From Thamnocephalis sphaerospora (lineage: Eukaryota; Zoopagomycota; Zoopagomycetes; Zoopagales; Sigmoideomycetaceae), in the NCBI GenBank assembly GCA_003614735.1, contig KZ992437.1, positions 1 through 64,000 of the forward strand: a DNA stretch of 64,000 nt. Reading direction: 5' to 3'. The notes beneath the pieces were generated by a model that saw only the letters and a program-made list of their open reading frames with translations, had not been told where the DNA came from and made no database searches. Made by a program: the position numbers and the translations under genes. Below, one piece after another: positions 32,247 to 43,257 of this stretch. How positions within the stretch are numbered: the stretch's first letter is position 1; the number at the start of each line of letters is the position of its first letter.

Positions 32247-34818
32247 CTATGGGTTGTAGCGCTGGATCCAGGCCAGCACTTCCTGGTGCCAGCGCAACGA
32301 GTTGGCTGGCTTGCTTACCCAGTGGTTTTCGTCGGGAAAGTAGAGCAGTCGCGATGGGACGTTTCGCCGCTGCAGTGCACTGAATGTAGCTAGGCCTATG
32401 GCAGATTGGCGGGTTAGAACATGTATTTGGTCGCCTCGTGGGCGCCAACGACTTACTCTCTCCCTCCAGCACGCGATAGTCTGCGAAAGAGGCGACAAGC
32501 ATGCGGTTAGAACGAAAATGTCAGCGCGTTAACCGGCATCTGCTCGCAGACTACCACTTGCCTTTATCGCCGTGGATAACCAGCGTTGGCGTCTGCCAGT
32601 GTGCAATGTGCCGGGCTGGCGACCATTGGGCATAAGCTTCCGCTCGCTCCCACTGTACTCCGCCAAACTCGCTTTCCGGAAAGTAGAGCTCATCGGTGTA
32701 GAACGAGGCGTACTCGGTGGAAAAGCGACCGTCATGGCTGACCAGACAGCGGAAGCGATCGGTGTGGCCATTAATCCAATTGACCATGTACGCGCCGTAG
32801 CTGGCGCCCAGGGCACATGCTCGGTTGGTGTCGACAAAGCTGAAAGTCCGAGACACATGGTCCACGCCCTTCATTAGGTCTTCAAACGGCCAGCTGCCCC
32901 AGCGCTGCTGCACTGCGTCAGTAAACGCTTGTCCAAATCCGACCGAGCCATGCGGGTTGATGGCCACGACTGCCAGGCCGGCAGAGGCAAAGACGTTGGG
33001 ATTCCAGCGATAGCTGAACGAGTCTGTCCATGAGCCCTGTGGGCCACCATGAATCAGCAGAACCATCCGATACTTTTTGCCAGGCTGGAAATTGACCGGC
33101 TTTAGCAGCCAGCCTTGGACGTTTGTATTGTTGGCGCCGCGGAACCAGAAGCTCTCTGGCTCTACCAAACGCTTGGCGTTTAGCATTGGCGCGCTTACAA
33201 AACTAATCTGCTGCAGCTGTTCCTGCGGCGCAGCTGAACTGGCAATCGTTGCAATGTAGATTTCCGTTGGTCGGTGCATCATACTGCGGGTCAGTAGAAC
33301 ACGCTGGTCGCTCAGCGGCTTCAGAATACTGTTCGATCCTCGCTGCGTTACAGGTGCCACTGTGCCACTGGCCAAATCAATACTAAAAATGAGATTGTGG
33401 CCTTGGTCTTCGGCAGTTACCAGCAGTCGAGTGCCGCTGGGCAGCCAGACAATTGAGCTTGCACTACGGTCCCAGCGCGCAGCAATGGCACGCGGCGCAG
33501 CAAGGGCGGTGGTCGAGTCTGCGTCGGCAGATGAGCTGCCAGCACGTCGCGGCGCCACGACAATCTGGTTGCGATCAGACTCGTAGCCGGCGCGCGACAT
33601 TTGCAGCCACGCAAGCTGCTTGCCATCCGGAGAGTAGGCCGGAAAAGAGCACACGCCGGGATTAGCATCGGTGAGGGACCGTGGCCGAGTAGAGCCGTCC
33701 GTTGATACCACGTAAATGTTGGTTTTGGGGTTCCACGCTTGTTCACGGCCGGGCTTCCGTGATACAAACGCAATTTCTCTCCCTGCGCATGAGACACAGG
33801 CCATCAGCGTTGCATAAACATATAGTATCACCGACCACATGCAACCTACCGTCAGGCGAAAATTGGTAGTCGCTGACACCGCCAAACGGGTCTAGTGGGC
33901 TCTCCTGTTGTGTGCGTATGCGCAGGCGCGGTATGTATCAGCAGCCTGCTGCATGTGCGGCAGGATTCCTCCACCTACCAGTTCACCTCCGGCCATCAAG
34001 TTGATTGGTACACCTTCCAGCTGGTAATGGCCTGCAGCCGACGATCTAATGCGCACGACAAAGAGATTCTGCTTTTTTGGCTCGATAAAATGGTCCCAGT
34101 GCCGCACAAACAGCCGCTCGTATGCTAAGCCGCTATCAGGTTTGCTGGTCTTTTCGGCGCTGTCCCGACGCGCTGCTTCCTCCATGCTACCATCGGCATA
34201 GACAGCAGCTGAGAATGCGAGCAGCTGGGCGCGTGCATTGTAGCGCACATTGCTGATGGTGATGGGAAACCGTGTAATCTGCTGTGGCTGGCTCCCTTGG
34301 CCGGTGCTTACGGTCCACAACTGCGTCGTACCACTGCCGCCGCGGCTGGAAAGAAAGGCGACGGTCTGGTTGTCCAGCCATACAGCCGAATCGTCGCTGA
34401 AGTTGAATGCGGCTTGAGTAAGCGGGCGTGCTGCAGACGCTGACACGCTATCATTGCTTGCACCACTTGGCGAAAGATACGTGAGCCAGAGGCTCTTTTG
34501 CGACTTTCGCTCCGCCTCAAAGTATTGCGTATGGGTGTACACAATGCTGCGTCCGTCAAAAGACGCTGCAGGAGAGCTCAGCCGTGGCAGATTAATTAGG
34601 TCGCGTGGTGTGAGTGGCGTCTTGGTACTATCGGCGCCCAGTGACGCTGGATGGGCAGCCGTACTGTTGATGGTGTGGTGGCTTTCTAAGCCATTTGGCA
34701 TATCAAGCGCGCACACAAGCTGACTCGTAAGCAGTGCTGCTGCCACGCAAAGGGTCGCAGTTAGACGGCGCCGCAAATTGACTGTAGTAGCACCTTGAAA
34801 AGGCATGCGCGCGGACAT
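32247..34818 (-). CDS. secreted S9 family dipeptidyl-peptidase (DPP5-like), 759 aa
   Basis: Five exons: complement(33975-34818), (33850-33891), (32562-33782), (32457-32480) and (32247-32395). After a signal peptide (LRRRLTATLCVAAALLTSQL) comes a beta-propeller (FDGRSIVYTHTQYFE, DDSAVWLDNQTVAFLSSRGG, YSPDGKQLAWLQM) and then the alpha/beta hydrolase domain: LLIHGGPQGSWTDSFSYRWN, INPHGSVGFGQAF, catalytic Ser in ALGASYGAYMVNW, catalytic Asp in LVIHGDKDYRV and catalytic His in PDENHWVSKP. This matches fungal DPP5 and acylaminoacyl-peptidase relatives that cut dipeptides from peptide N-termini. The third intron has a GC donor (AAAG|GCAAGT), and the next exon is only 24 bases. The start is 34818 (or 34806): an ATG at 34896 lies 11 bases from the TATA box and cannot be in the mRNA. 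Neighbouring M28 peptidases suggest a joint extracellular role. Confidence 0.92.
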
Positions 34819-34906
34819 TTTGTGCGATGGTAGCAGAGCAGACGTGATGGATTCGTGAGAGGTGGTGGAGATGATAAGTCTGCGCTCTTCTGACAAGCGC
34901 CGCCGC

Positions 34907-34915
34907 TTTATATAA
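34907..34915 (-). promoter_or_regulatory. TATA box of the S9 peptidase gene
   Basis: TTATATAAA on the minus strand, about 90 bases upstream of the chosen ATG at 34818. It decides the start by excluding the ATG at 34896. Confidence 0.6.
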
Positions 34916-35502
34916 GTGTGGCTACAAGAAAAAATGCTTTATCGCCTCTGCTTAGGCGAGAATGTTCTGCCGCGCGCATTTGTGTATCAGCGTGAACGCT
35001 GTGCCATGAAGAGAGCGATAATGTCGGTGCGCTTCATGTTGTACACCGTCGCAAACAGGTGTTGCCCGCAGACGTGCCAGCAAAAACATGGGCGAGACGG
35101 CGCATCGTCGGGCTCTACTGCTGGCTGGCTGGCTGGCTATGACGTTCTCACCATGCGTATGCACCATCGTTTATGCCTTTGCTCATGCCAAAACTTGCAC
35201 TGTCACCATTCAGCTCATCGCCACATTACCCTTGAGATTGACCTGCATTTACAGGTCATATGATATGCATGCATCTGCTTGGTGAGCGATCACGTCAGAT
35301 GTGATGCATCCAGTGCGGAGACAGTTTATCGTAACCAACTAGCTTGTAAGCGTCGCGCTGGTGGCGCCTATTGGGGGCACGGTGTTTAGGGTCACAAGTA
35401 TTCATTACATAATCAGCTGGTTGGGAAGGCAAGATGTTGGACAACAGGATGCAAGGCATGGAAACAAGAGCACCAGTGCAAACACGCGGATGCTTATCGC
35501 GC
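34916..35502. other. intergenic region
   Basis: About 590 bases between the S9 peptidase promoter and the end of the first M28 gene. It has a short CTGG-type repeat near 35121-35140 and otherwise nothing recognisable. Confidence 0.5.
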
Positions 35503-36714
35503 TCATTGGCTCGATAGGGTCACGGCATACGCAATTGCTAGCTTGCTGAAGCGCAGCACATGATCGAAATTGACCTTGTCGATCGTGTCGGCGGTCGAGT
35601 GGATGTTCCTGTTATCGCTCAGACCGGCCGACTCGAACGGGAACGCGGATGGGTAGCCAGCCTTGGTCCAGGACGCGTGATCTGAGCAGCCATAGCCGCA
35701 GCGGAAGCGCTTGTGGGTCACGCCCGGAAGCACCTGATCAGCCAAACCCTCGACCGTCTTGGTGAGAGCCTCGTTGACGTTGTCCGAGACGAAGCCGATC
35801 TCATTCGGACGGCCGTTGGCCGGCGTGCCGGTCATGTCCAGCTGGAGCATACCAGCCACCTTACGACCGGCATTCTGGTACGACGCAGCAATGTCCTGGG
35901 AGCCAAGCAGGCCGGCCTCTTCACCGGCATACCAGTGGAACTCGATGGGACGCTTGGGCTTGAAGTCGGAGGCGATCAGTGCACGAAAGGCCTCCAGAAC
36001 GGAGCTGGTGCCTGAGCCATCGTCGTCGGCACCCGGCGCCCTGCCCTGACGGTTCTGCGAGTTGACCGAGTCTTGGTGCGAGCCAATGATCACCGTCTCG
36101 TCCACACCGGCCTCGCCGTCAATACGGGCGATGACAGACGGCTGGTTGAACGAGTGCTTGAACTGGTTTACAGTGACGGTAAGGCCAGGCTTGGCCTGAC
36201 CGGCCAACCTCTTGACCTCCTCAAAGAGCCAGGTGGCCGACTGCGTTCCGTAGGTAGAGCGGTAGTAGCGGTTGTAAAAGGACGTCAGCTTGGTCAGCGA
36301 TGACTTGATGAGCTCGGTGTTGGTGCTGTCAATGATCGGCTGGATTTCATTTAGCACTTGCGATGCACCGAGCGAAGGTGCAAAGTTCTTTGGCTTTGGC
36401 AGCTGCTGCTTCCGACGCGTCTCGTCGGCATTGCGAGCGAGATTGGGCTGGAGGGTGATGTCCATAAAGTCAACGTCCTTTTGCTTGAGCTCCCAGATGC
36501 GAGCTTCGGGGACCCAGGTGGCCGGAACATCTGCCTCGGTCTGGACCAAGTGCAGCTCGGTGCCCTCGTTGGTGATCGGGAAGCCCTCTGGCGAAAACTT
36601 TGCCACGCCCGACGGCAGCGGCACTCCAAAGCTGTCTTGGCCAGCGGGTGCGCTCTGCACGCTAGATGCAGCAGCGAGAACAAACAAGGCGAGCAGAGCA
36701 CGAGTGTAGGTCAT
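35503..36714 (-). CDS. secreted M28 family zinc aminopeptidase, 403 aa
   Basis: Intronless. Signal peptide MTYTRALLALFVLAAASSV, then a propeptide (~25-120: GFPITNEGTELHLVQTE, RIWELKQKDVDFMDITLQP) and the catalytic domain. Zinc ligands and catalytic residues are all visible: His213 in IIGSHQDSVN, the Asp at 230-232 in GADDDGSGT, Glu265/266 in WYAGEEAGLL, Asp293 in LQLDMTG and His372 in NIHSTADT. A CGYGC Cys pair lies near 339-343. This is the bacterial-leucyl-aminopeptidase type of M28, which removes N-terminal residues from peptides outside the cell. The second M28 gene at 41709-42872 is a diverged paralogue, and the protein at 38172-38549 resembles this propeptide alone. Confidence 0.95.
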   Translation of the reverse strand: MTYTRALLALFVLAAASSVQSAPAGQDSFGVPLPSGVAKFSPEGFPITNEGTELHLVQTEADVPATWVPEARIWELKQKDVDFMDITLQPNLARNADETRRKQQLPKPKNFAPSLGASQVLNEIQPIIDSTNTELIKSSLTKLTSFYNRYYRSTYGTQSATWLFEEVKRLAGQAKPGLTVTVNQFKHSFNQPSVIARIDGEAGVDETVIIGSHQDSVNSQNRQGRAPGADDDGSGTSSVLEAFRALIASDFKPKRPIEFHWYAGEEAGLLGSQDIAASYQNAGRKVAGMLQLDMTGTPANGRPNEIGFVSDNVNEALTKTVEGLADQVLPGVTHKRFRCGYGCSDHASWTKAGYPSAFPFESAGLSDNRNIHSTADTIDKVNFDHVLRFSKLAIAYAVTLSSQ

Positions 36715-38171
36715 AGCGAAGAGTGTGAAACACGCAAGACAACAAGATAGCAGCAGTACAGTAGGCGTCGACGCGCGCGGTAGATAATAAAGCTTATCAG
36801 CAAAAAGGGTGTGCGTGTGGTGAAGGTGCGTAGTGAACAGCGAAGGTCGTCAAGCAAGTCGGTTGGACAGTCGGTACGCAGGTATCAGCAACAATGTAGG
36901 GAGTGTCGAAGCAGAGCAGTAACGTTAAGCGTGACGTAGCGAAAGCGTGGTAAGCAGAGCAGCTGGAAGACGTTGGCGTCGATGACGGTGGTGATTGTGG
37001 TGGTTAGGGTGATGCTGGACGATATTGCCGACGGCATGAACATCGCGGTTTAAATAGCCGGCGAGCAAGGCGCAAGCAGTGCTGCTGGCTGCTTGCACAC
37101 TACCGTCAGCCGTACCGTCGCGACGAGTCGTCGGCAACAGCAGACCGTACATCTTTGGCGTGCATATGCTCTGCACTCACGCAAAAGGCGATGCGTACGA
37201 CATCCATAACGCAGGCCAGACGAGTCTGTCCAACCGTGTGCTTGCGTCTCATGAGCCACCCATGTGCCGAGTTACCATATTTTACATGTCGGCTGCCCTG
37301 CAGTGCTCCCAGGTCACGCGTACGACACGAGGTGCACCCGCAGATTCTCGGCAGCAGAGGCTGTGCCTGCTTGCGCCTGGCCTTTTCCGGTTTTTGAGCA
37401 CACGCCATTCCAATGGGTTTTGGGCTCATCACGGATAACTCAGCAATGAGAGCGGCAGCACGCGCCTACGTAGCACATAGGATAGGCGACACACACCGCC
37501 GATGTGGTGGGAAGAATGGCGTGCTTGGCCACTGCCGCATTGGCCGAGGCGAGCAAAGCGGTAGCGGCGGGTAGCGCGAATGTACATGGCATAGTGCCGC
37601 AGTGCTGCACGGCCGACCTGTCGTGCGTGGGAGATGGCCGGCTTTGGCGCTGAGTAGAACGCATCTTGGCACCACAAAATACACGCCTACCCGCAAGACG
37701 CAGGCTCCGGTCCAGCGGCAAACACAGGCCCGGGTATATCTGTAGTACGGGAGCTGCGACCTATGCTTAGGCCGGCGGTTGCATTATGAGTCTTGGCAGA
37801 TAACGTCCTGATAGCTAGGCGGCAGCCGTAATTGCAGTAGCAGCATTACCGCTGCAGGCTATGCCACGGTATGGCGTGTTTGCAGCGGAGGATAGCGACA
37901 GACGATAGCCCGCCAGCAATGGTAATGCCTTGCGAGCCGTCCTAGTACAACATGAGTACCCCCTTTGAGCGTTTGGGCACGTGCCCAGTTTTGCTGTGTG
38001 GGTGACTAGCTACCACGCATTAGTAGATCATTTAGTACACCGCCTAAACGAGATGGCATACGTCACAGGCATCCTTTGTCTCACTCCTTCGCTTCCACTG
38101 CCACCTGTCGCTAGCCATCAGTTGCACGGTACTCACAGACTCATCTGCGGATTCTCCCACCACTGCACGCC
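36715..38171. other. divergent intergenic region
   Basis: About 1.46 kb between the first M28 gene and the stand-alone propeptide gene. Short overlapping frames only. Promoters of both genes presumably lie here; no gene seen. Confidence 0.5.
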
Positions 38172-38549
38172 ATGTCGGCCAAAGTAGGGTACCGCTACGG
38201 CTTACTCGGCCGTCGTCTGCGCACGCTCGCCCTTTTTGTAACGTTGGCAATTGGGAATGTGCACGCACAGGGCAGCGAACACGGAAAGAGCGCAACAGGC
38301 GGCAGTCTTGCCCGCGAGTGTGCCGCGCTTCGTGACAAGTTCCCGAGCGCCGACTTTGAAATTGTGGCCGTCTCCGACGCAGGCTTCCCTATGGCGGTGG
38401 ACGGTCGTGAAATGCACCTGATCGAGACGGCGCCAAAGGAGCGGCGCTGGCTGTCCGAAGAGCAAGTCTGGGAGCTGAAGCGCCAGAGAAAGGGCTTTAT
38501 GGATGTAACCTTCCAGCCAAACTTGAGCTCAGCGGCGCCAAACTCGTAA
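38172..38549 (+). CDS. stand-alone M28-propeptide-like secreted protein, 125 aa
   Basis: Single frame with an N-terminal hydrophobic segment (LRTLALFVTLAIGNVHAQ) fit for secretion. Residues ~70-118 (GFPMAVDGREMHLIETA ... QVWELKRQRKGFMDVTFQPN) align closely with the propeptide of the M28 enzyme at 35503-36714 (GFPITNEGTELHLVQTE ... RIWELKQKDVDFMDITLQPN). No catalytic domain follows: the frame stops at 38549 and an opposite-strand gene ends 139 bases further on. It could be a secreted inhibitor or folding helper for the M28 enzymes, or the remnant of a truncated third paralogue. The intact frame, secretion signal and conserved core favour a functional small protein, but this is inference. A GTAAAG at the stop could be a donor, yet there is no room for a peptidase domain downstream on this strand. 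Confidence 0.65.
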   Translation: MSAKVGYRYGLLGRRLRTLALFVTLAIGNVHAQGSEHGKSATGGSLARECAALRDKFPSADFEIVAVSDAGFPMAVDGREMHLIETAPKERRWLSEEQVWELKRQRKGFMDVTFQPNLSSAAPNS

Positions 38550-38687
38550 AGTCATGCGTGTGCACGAGCGATCGCAGCAGTAAACGCCTGTTTGCAATAG
38601 TAGTAGCCTTCATTCAAAATTATAATCGCCCAGCCGGGCATGAGGAACGCGCATGGGTGGGTACTCAAGATGCATTAGACGGTAGCA

Positions 38688-40510
38688 CTATGCCTTGACG
38701 ACAGTGCTGGAGATGGTGGCGTTCTGCAGTGCGCAGGTCACTTCCGCGACAAGCGCACCCGATGGCGTCTCGGACAGCGTGCTGGTGGAGATATTGACAT
38801 TGGATTGGTTGGTGCTGGTCGAGCGAAGAGAGACAAACGACTTGACCGACCGCAGCGAGCGGGCACGTGCATCACGCGGCCGCGGACCCGGTCCACCTCC
38901 ACGGCCGTCCGAGCCCATTTCCTCGACAATCATGGTGGCAATCATGGTCGACAGGCGCTCCAGACCGCGCACACCGCGAGCGCCGATAATGTCCACCATC
39001 ATCTGATAGATGTGGAACATGTCGGGGTCGGCATCGCGCAGCACTCGGATGCCGGCATCTTCGGCGCGCGAGCAAAACTCGCGGATCTGCAGCGAAAAGA
39101 GCTCAAGACCACCCCACTGTACCACCATGGGCGGCATGCCGGTAAAGTCCATGTTGACCGGCGAGACCATGGGATCGGCCGGATCTACGCCCGAAGTGCC
39201 GAGAAACGCGAGCACAGCAGGACGCGACACCCGAGCCGACAGCACGTCTGCGTGCAACTGCGACACATTCAGCATGCCGTTGGGAATGGTAAGCAGCATT
39301 TCCACCCAGGGCGACATCAACACGGCCAGGCGCGGCATTGGGGCACCCTCAGAGCGGATGCGCTGCAGCAGCGCCAGCGTCAGATTACCGCCAGCCGAGT
39401 CGCCACCTAAGCGTATGGAAACAGGGCAGAAAGGACATGGCCAAACATCAGCAAAGCATCCCTAGGCAACGACCGCGGTAAGGCTACGCACCAACAATGA
39501 TCTTATCGGCCGACGTCTTGTGCACCTTGGTCAGCCACTGGTAGGCGTCGTAGGCTACGTTGACCTGCGCCGGATAGCAGTGCTCTGGCGCCAGCGGATA
39601 TCTGACGGTCAGGATGCGAACGTTGCAGATGTGGTGACGCTTGCGCAACATCGACAAGATCTTGCGATACGGGCTGAGATGCATGATAGGCTCGCCGGCC
39701 AGGTAGCCGCCCCCGTGAAAGTAGAGCCAGACAATGTCCTTTTCGGCCACCGGCATGCCCTTGAGATCGTCAATCCAGTAGCCCCTGATGCCAGGCTCAT
39801 CCACGGGCTTGGCGTAGCTGCTGCTCGCCTTGAGAGCCATAACCTTTGCCCCCAGCGTCATCAGATTACGCCACTGCTTGTGGTTCTGGGTGCCCAGCGC
39901 AAAGTGCAGCCAGGAGATGGTGGTCTCGTCGCGAAACGACCAGCCCGTGTTGCGAGAACGGCCAGAAACGCGTCGAGCAGCAACCATGGCTGGTGTGGCA
40001 GCTGGCGAATGCCGATAAAGAAGGCTGATTAGCATCTTGTGAATGCGACTAAAAAGTCACTATAACCATCACGTGCTAACTTACCCAGATGCATCATGGC
40101 AGTCGTCATGCTCCGCCTACAGATGGGAAACACGCGCGTTAGATTTCCAAAACCTGCAACATAACGCTGCTTGCAGCAGGACTTGACACATACGGGAGAT
40201 GAAAGCGTGACGCGTCCTCCTTACGGCACCAGTGGGCCTTCTCGTCGTCTTCAAAGTAGGTGCGCAGGCGTGTAGGCGCATGCGCCGTTGAGCAGAACGA
40301 AATATCGCTCGGATGCGGATCCGGATAGAGGGCCTCGACATCGGCCGAATAGAGAGAATGCTGCTTTTTCCCGCTGCGGCCACTCAGCGACGTCTTTGCC
40401 CGAAAGCCGACCGTTGGAGACGATGCTGTGCGCTTTATCGCCGAGCGCTTTGGCTTCTTTGCCGAGTGCGGCATGGTGCCGGCGTTGCGACGAGGAGCGT
40501 GCTCGGGCAT
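38688..40510 (-). CDS. alpha/beta hydrolase fold esterase (HSL-like), 554 aa
   Basis: Four exons: complement(40154-40510), (40085-40116), (39492-40048) and (38688-39406). The catalytic domain has the oxyanion motif LYFHGGGYLAGEP, VRYPLAPEHCYPAQ and, formed across the third junction, IIVG-GDSAGGNLTLAL with the nucleophile Ser, then a DADPDMFHIYQ segment providing the His. These features fit the hormone-sensitive-lipase/arylesterase family (Abhydrolase_3); substrate unknown. A ~120-residue basic, Ser-rich N-terminal extension (KKPKRSAIKRTASSP) joins through a 32-nt exon; the junctions are in frame and use a GACTTTTTAG acceptor. The start could instead be 40612. The Ser/Arg-rich C-terminal ~60 residues look disordered. 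No signal peptide is evident from the chosen start. Confidence 0.82.
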
Positions 40511-40762
40511 GGTCAAGGGCGTGGGCAGAAGGAAAAATAGCGAGTGCAAGTAGGACGGAAGTGGTTGGCGATAAGCAAGCGCCAAGCTATTATGTAGCGT
40601 TAACGTCAACACAAGCGTGGACGGTCAGTTCATCAAAGGGTCGTCGTTGTCGCTGGCGTGCGGCAAACAGCGTTTCGGCTGCAGTGCTGCTTCCAAGGTG
40701 GAGAGACAAAAGATGCGCGGCGGTGTGTGGAAGCGTGAGCATCAGCCGCCAGACACCTGCCC

Positions 40763-40768
40763 TATATA
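40763..40768 (-). promoter_or_regulatory. possible TATA box of the alpha/beta hydrolase gene
   Basis: TATATA palindrome about 150 bases upstream of the ATG at 40612 and 250 upstream of the one at 40510. Moderate support only. Confidence 0.35.
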
Positions 40769-41708
40769 GTCGCCTCAGTCGTGTCGGCTAAAGCACAGTC
40801 GGCGACGGGTGAATTAGTCAAGCGTGCTTGCGAACAGGCTGCAGCCACGACTGAATGTAGCTAGTCACCACATGCCCACACCGCGATAGTAACGCTAGCA
40901 TGTATGCGCGCGCGTGATGTTAAGAGCTGGGGCAGCGGTCCTGGTTAACATGCAGCGCAGCGAGAATGGCAATCGCAGGTGCCGCAGCTGCCCCAATGCA
41001 GCACAAGCGACGCCGTTCCTCCACCAGTATCATGGTGCGTCGGCATACACAACAAAGACTGCCGCCATGTCGCTGCCATCCAAAGTAGCACCAGAGCTGG
41101 ATGGCCAGTCGTCTGCCGCCGGGGGCAAGCTGTGCAGCATGGATGCGAGAACCATTGTACGCCGCAGCTTCGTCAGCAGACTCAAGGCCTCGATCGTGCG
41201 CTGGCCAAAGTTGCAGCACGAGTCGGTGCCCAGTAGCACTGTCTGCGGTGGCCATGGCATCGCACGCCCGTTCTTTCCAGACCGTTCTCCCCCCCGCATA
41301 CACGAGTAGATGCGAGCAGATGGTCGCAATGTGGGCAGTGTGCAAATGTGGCAAGCGTGCAGGAGTATAAACCATAATGTAACATGTGTTTGACACATGG
41401 TATGCTGTCAGTCACTCTGGCCATTACGACCAATTGGTTTGCGGGGCAAACATCGTATGATGCACAGCACAACGGGCCAACGGTTAAACTTGCCTTTAGG
41501 CCCTCGCAATGACTGGCCTCCGATAACGCCAGCGCAGCTGTTACACGCTCATTCTGCTGCACGTGCCAGTTAAACACTAGAGCAACAAGGCCATTTATCC
41601 AAAACAGAGCGCAGTGGTCGTCGACACAACGAGAAAAGGCGTCACAAAGTCCACACACTGCACGGTTGACGTAGGTGGGCACAATAGGCCAGACATGTGC
41701 ATCCACAT
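40769..41708. other. intergenic region
   Basis: About 0.94 kb between the hydrolase promoter and the end of the second M28 gene. Frames of up to 174 codons exist but overlap one another on both strands and show no motif. No gene supported. Confidence 0.45.
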
Positions 41709-42872
41709 CTAGTTCTCGCTTCGCTTGGACAGCTCTACCGCGAAGCCAACTGCAATCTTGGCATAGCGCAGCGCATGGTCAAAGCTGATGGTGTCGATGG
41801 TGTCGCGCACCGTGTGGACGTTCGGATTTGCCTCGAGGCTGTCTGCCTCAAATGGAAAGGCGGACCGATAGCCAGCCTTGGTCCAGGAAGCGTGGTCTGA
41901 GCAGGCATAGCCACAGCGCAGCTCACGCCACTTGGCGCCCGAGTAGGCGTCCACCAGCTGCTTAAGCAGACTGGTAAGCTCGCCGTCCACATAGTCGGTG
42001 ACGATGCCAATCACTTCAGGCGACTGAAGAAAGCCCGTCATGTCGTTCTGCAGCATGGCGACGATCTTGCGGTTCTGCGCACGGTAGGCCTGCGCCACAG
42101 CTTGCGAGCCAAGCAGGCCAGCCTCTTCGCCCGAATACCAGTGGAACTCGACCGAGCGCTCCGGTTTAAAGCCGCCGTCCACGAGCGCGCGGAATGCCTC
42201 TAGGATGGTGACCGTGCCGGAACCGTCGTCATCAGCGCCCGGAGCGCGACCGTACGCTGGCATCCACATGTTGACCGAGTCCTGGTGTGCGCCTACAATC
42301 ACCGTCTCGTCGGGATACTTGCTGCCCTCGAAGCGGGCAATGATGCTACTCTGGGCCCAATCGTGCTTGAATACACGCACCGACACATTGCCGGCTCCTT
42401 CTTCCTTGTCAGCATGCTGTGCAACCAGCCGGATCTGCTTGAGAAGAAACTCTTGCGAGTCTTTTCCGTACTTGCTGCGGTAGTAGCGTGTGCGGAAGGA
42501 TGTAAACTTGGTCAGCGTCCGTATCATCAGCTTCGTGTTCATCGTGCGCAAAAAGCTGTCGACCTGCTTGTGCTGCGTAAGTGAAGTAGGCAGCTCGATG
42601 CGATGGGGCGGTGCAAGCGATTTGTCGCCTCCGTTCCGGTGCCATTCGGTAACGTCCATGAAGCGGATGCGATGACGCATGAGCATTTCCACCTTGCGCT
42701 CCGGCATCCACATCGGCTCCTCATCGTCGGCCAGCTGAATGAGGCGACGCGTAGACGGGCTCTCGGACGCGCGCAGCGTAATCTGGTCAAAGCCGGCCGC
42801 CGGCGTTGCCGGCAGTGTGACCGCCGCCAGCAGTGCGGTCGCAGCCAAAAGCGGGTAGGCGCACAGACGCAT
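41709..42872 (-). CDS. secreted M28 family zinc aminopeptidase (second copy), 387 aa
   Basis: Intronless. Signal peptide MRLCAYPLLAATALLAAVTL, then a shorter propeptide (PMWMPERKVEMLMRHRIRF MDVT) and the M28 domain with all metal ligands: His196 in IVGAHQDSVN, the Asp at 214-216 in GADDDGSGT, Glu249/250 in WYSGEEAGLL, Asp277 in LQNDMTG and a His in NPNVHTVRDT. CGYACSDHASWTKAGY is shared with the copy at 35503-36714. The two proteins are clear paralogues in the same orientation, separated by the hydrolase and the stand-alone propeptide. Substrate preference cannot be read from the sequence. Confidence 0.94.
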   Translation of the reverse strand: MRLCAYPLLAATALLAAVTLPATPAAGFDQITLRASESPSTRRLIQLADDEEPMWMPERKVEMLMRHRIRFMDVTEWHRNGGDKSLAPPHRIELPTSLTQHKQVDSFLRTMNTKLMIRTLTKFTSFRTRYYRSKYGKDSQEFLLKQIRLVAQHADKEEGAGNVSVRVFKHDWAQSSIIARFEGSKYPDETVIVGAHQDSVNMWMPAYGRAPGADDDGSGTVTILEAFRALVDGGFKPERSVEFHWYSGEEAGLLGSQAVAQAYRAQNRKIVAMLQNDMTGFLQSPEVIGIVTDYVDGELTSLLKQLVDAYSGAKWRELRCGYACSDHASWTKAGYRSAFPFEADSLEANPNVHTVRDTIDTISFDHALRYAKIAVGFAVELSKRSEN

Positions 42873-43257
42873 TCTTAGTATGATGGCAGGTAATGCTATA
42901 AAGCAGCGCTGTCAGGCAAGCAGCTGGTGAGTAAAAGGCGAAAAGTGAATAGGTGACAAGATGGCGAGCGTGTTGGTGGTGCCGAAAGGTAAGCGTGTAT
43001 GCACAGTAATTGAGCAGGTCGGCAATAGGTAGTTGAGCGGCGGAAGGACTATCAGCAAGATGAGCAAGGAGTAGCAGGAGGGGGGGAGGACAATGTGTGC
43101 GAGAAGAGAAGAAGCGTGCTATGGCCAGTGGCGCAGGAGGAGACATAGACGATGCATATTTATGGCGACAACGACTGGTTCCAGTCACGTCAGCTTTGCC
43201 ACGTGACGTGCTGTAATGGGACGGCTCTTTCCCGACATGCCTCACTCTCCAGCCGGA
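42873..43257. other. intergenic region upstream of the second M28 gene
   Basis: 385 bases between the M28 start and the end of SEA4, both on the minus strand. A CATAAATA element on the minus strand near 43155 may be part of the promoter. No gene seen. Confidence 0.45.

Noticed and set aside
34819-34896. Longer N-terminus for the S9 peptidase
   Set aside because: The ATG at 34896 is 11 bases from the TATA box, and it would bury the signal peptide.
40029-40510. Separate small gene ending at a TAA near 40029
   Set aside because: An alternative acceptor (TTTTAG at 40049) joins it in frame to the hydrolase with consistent phases.
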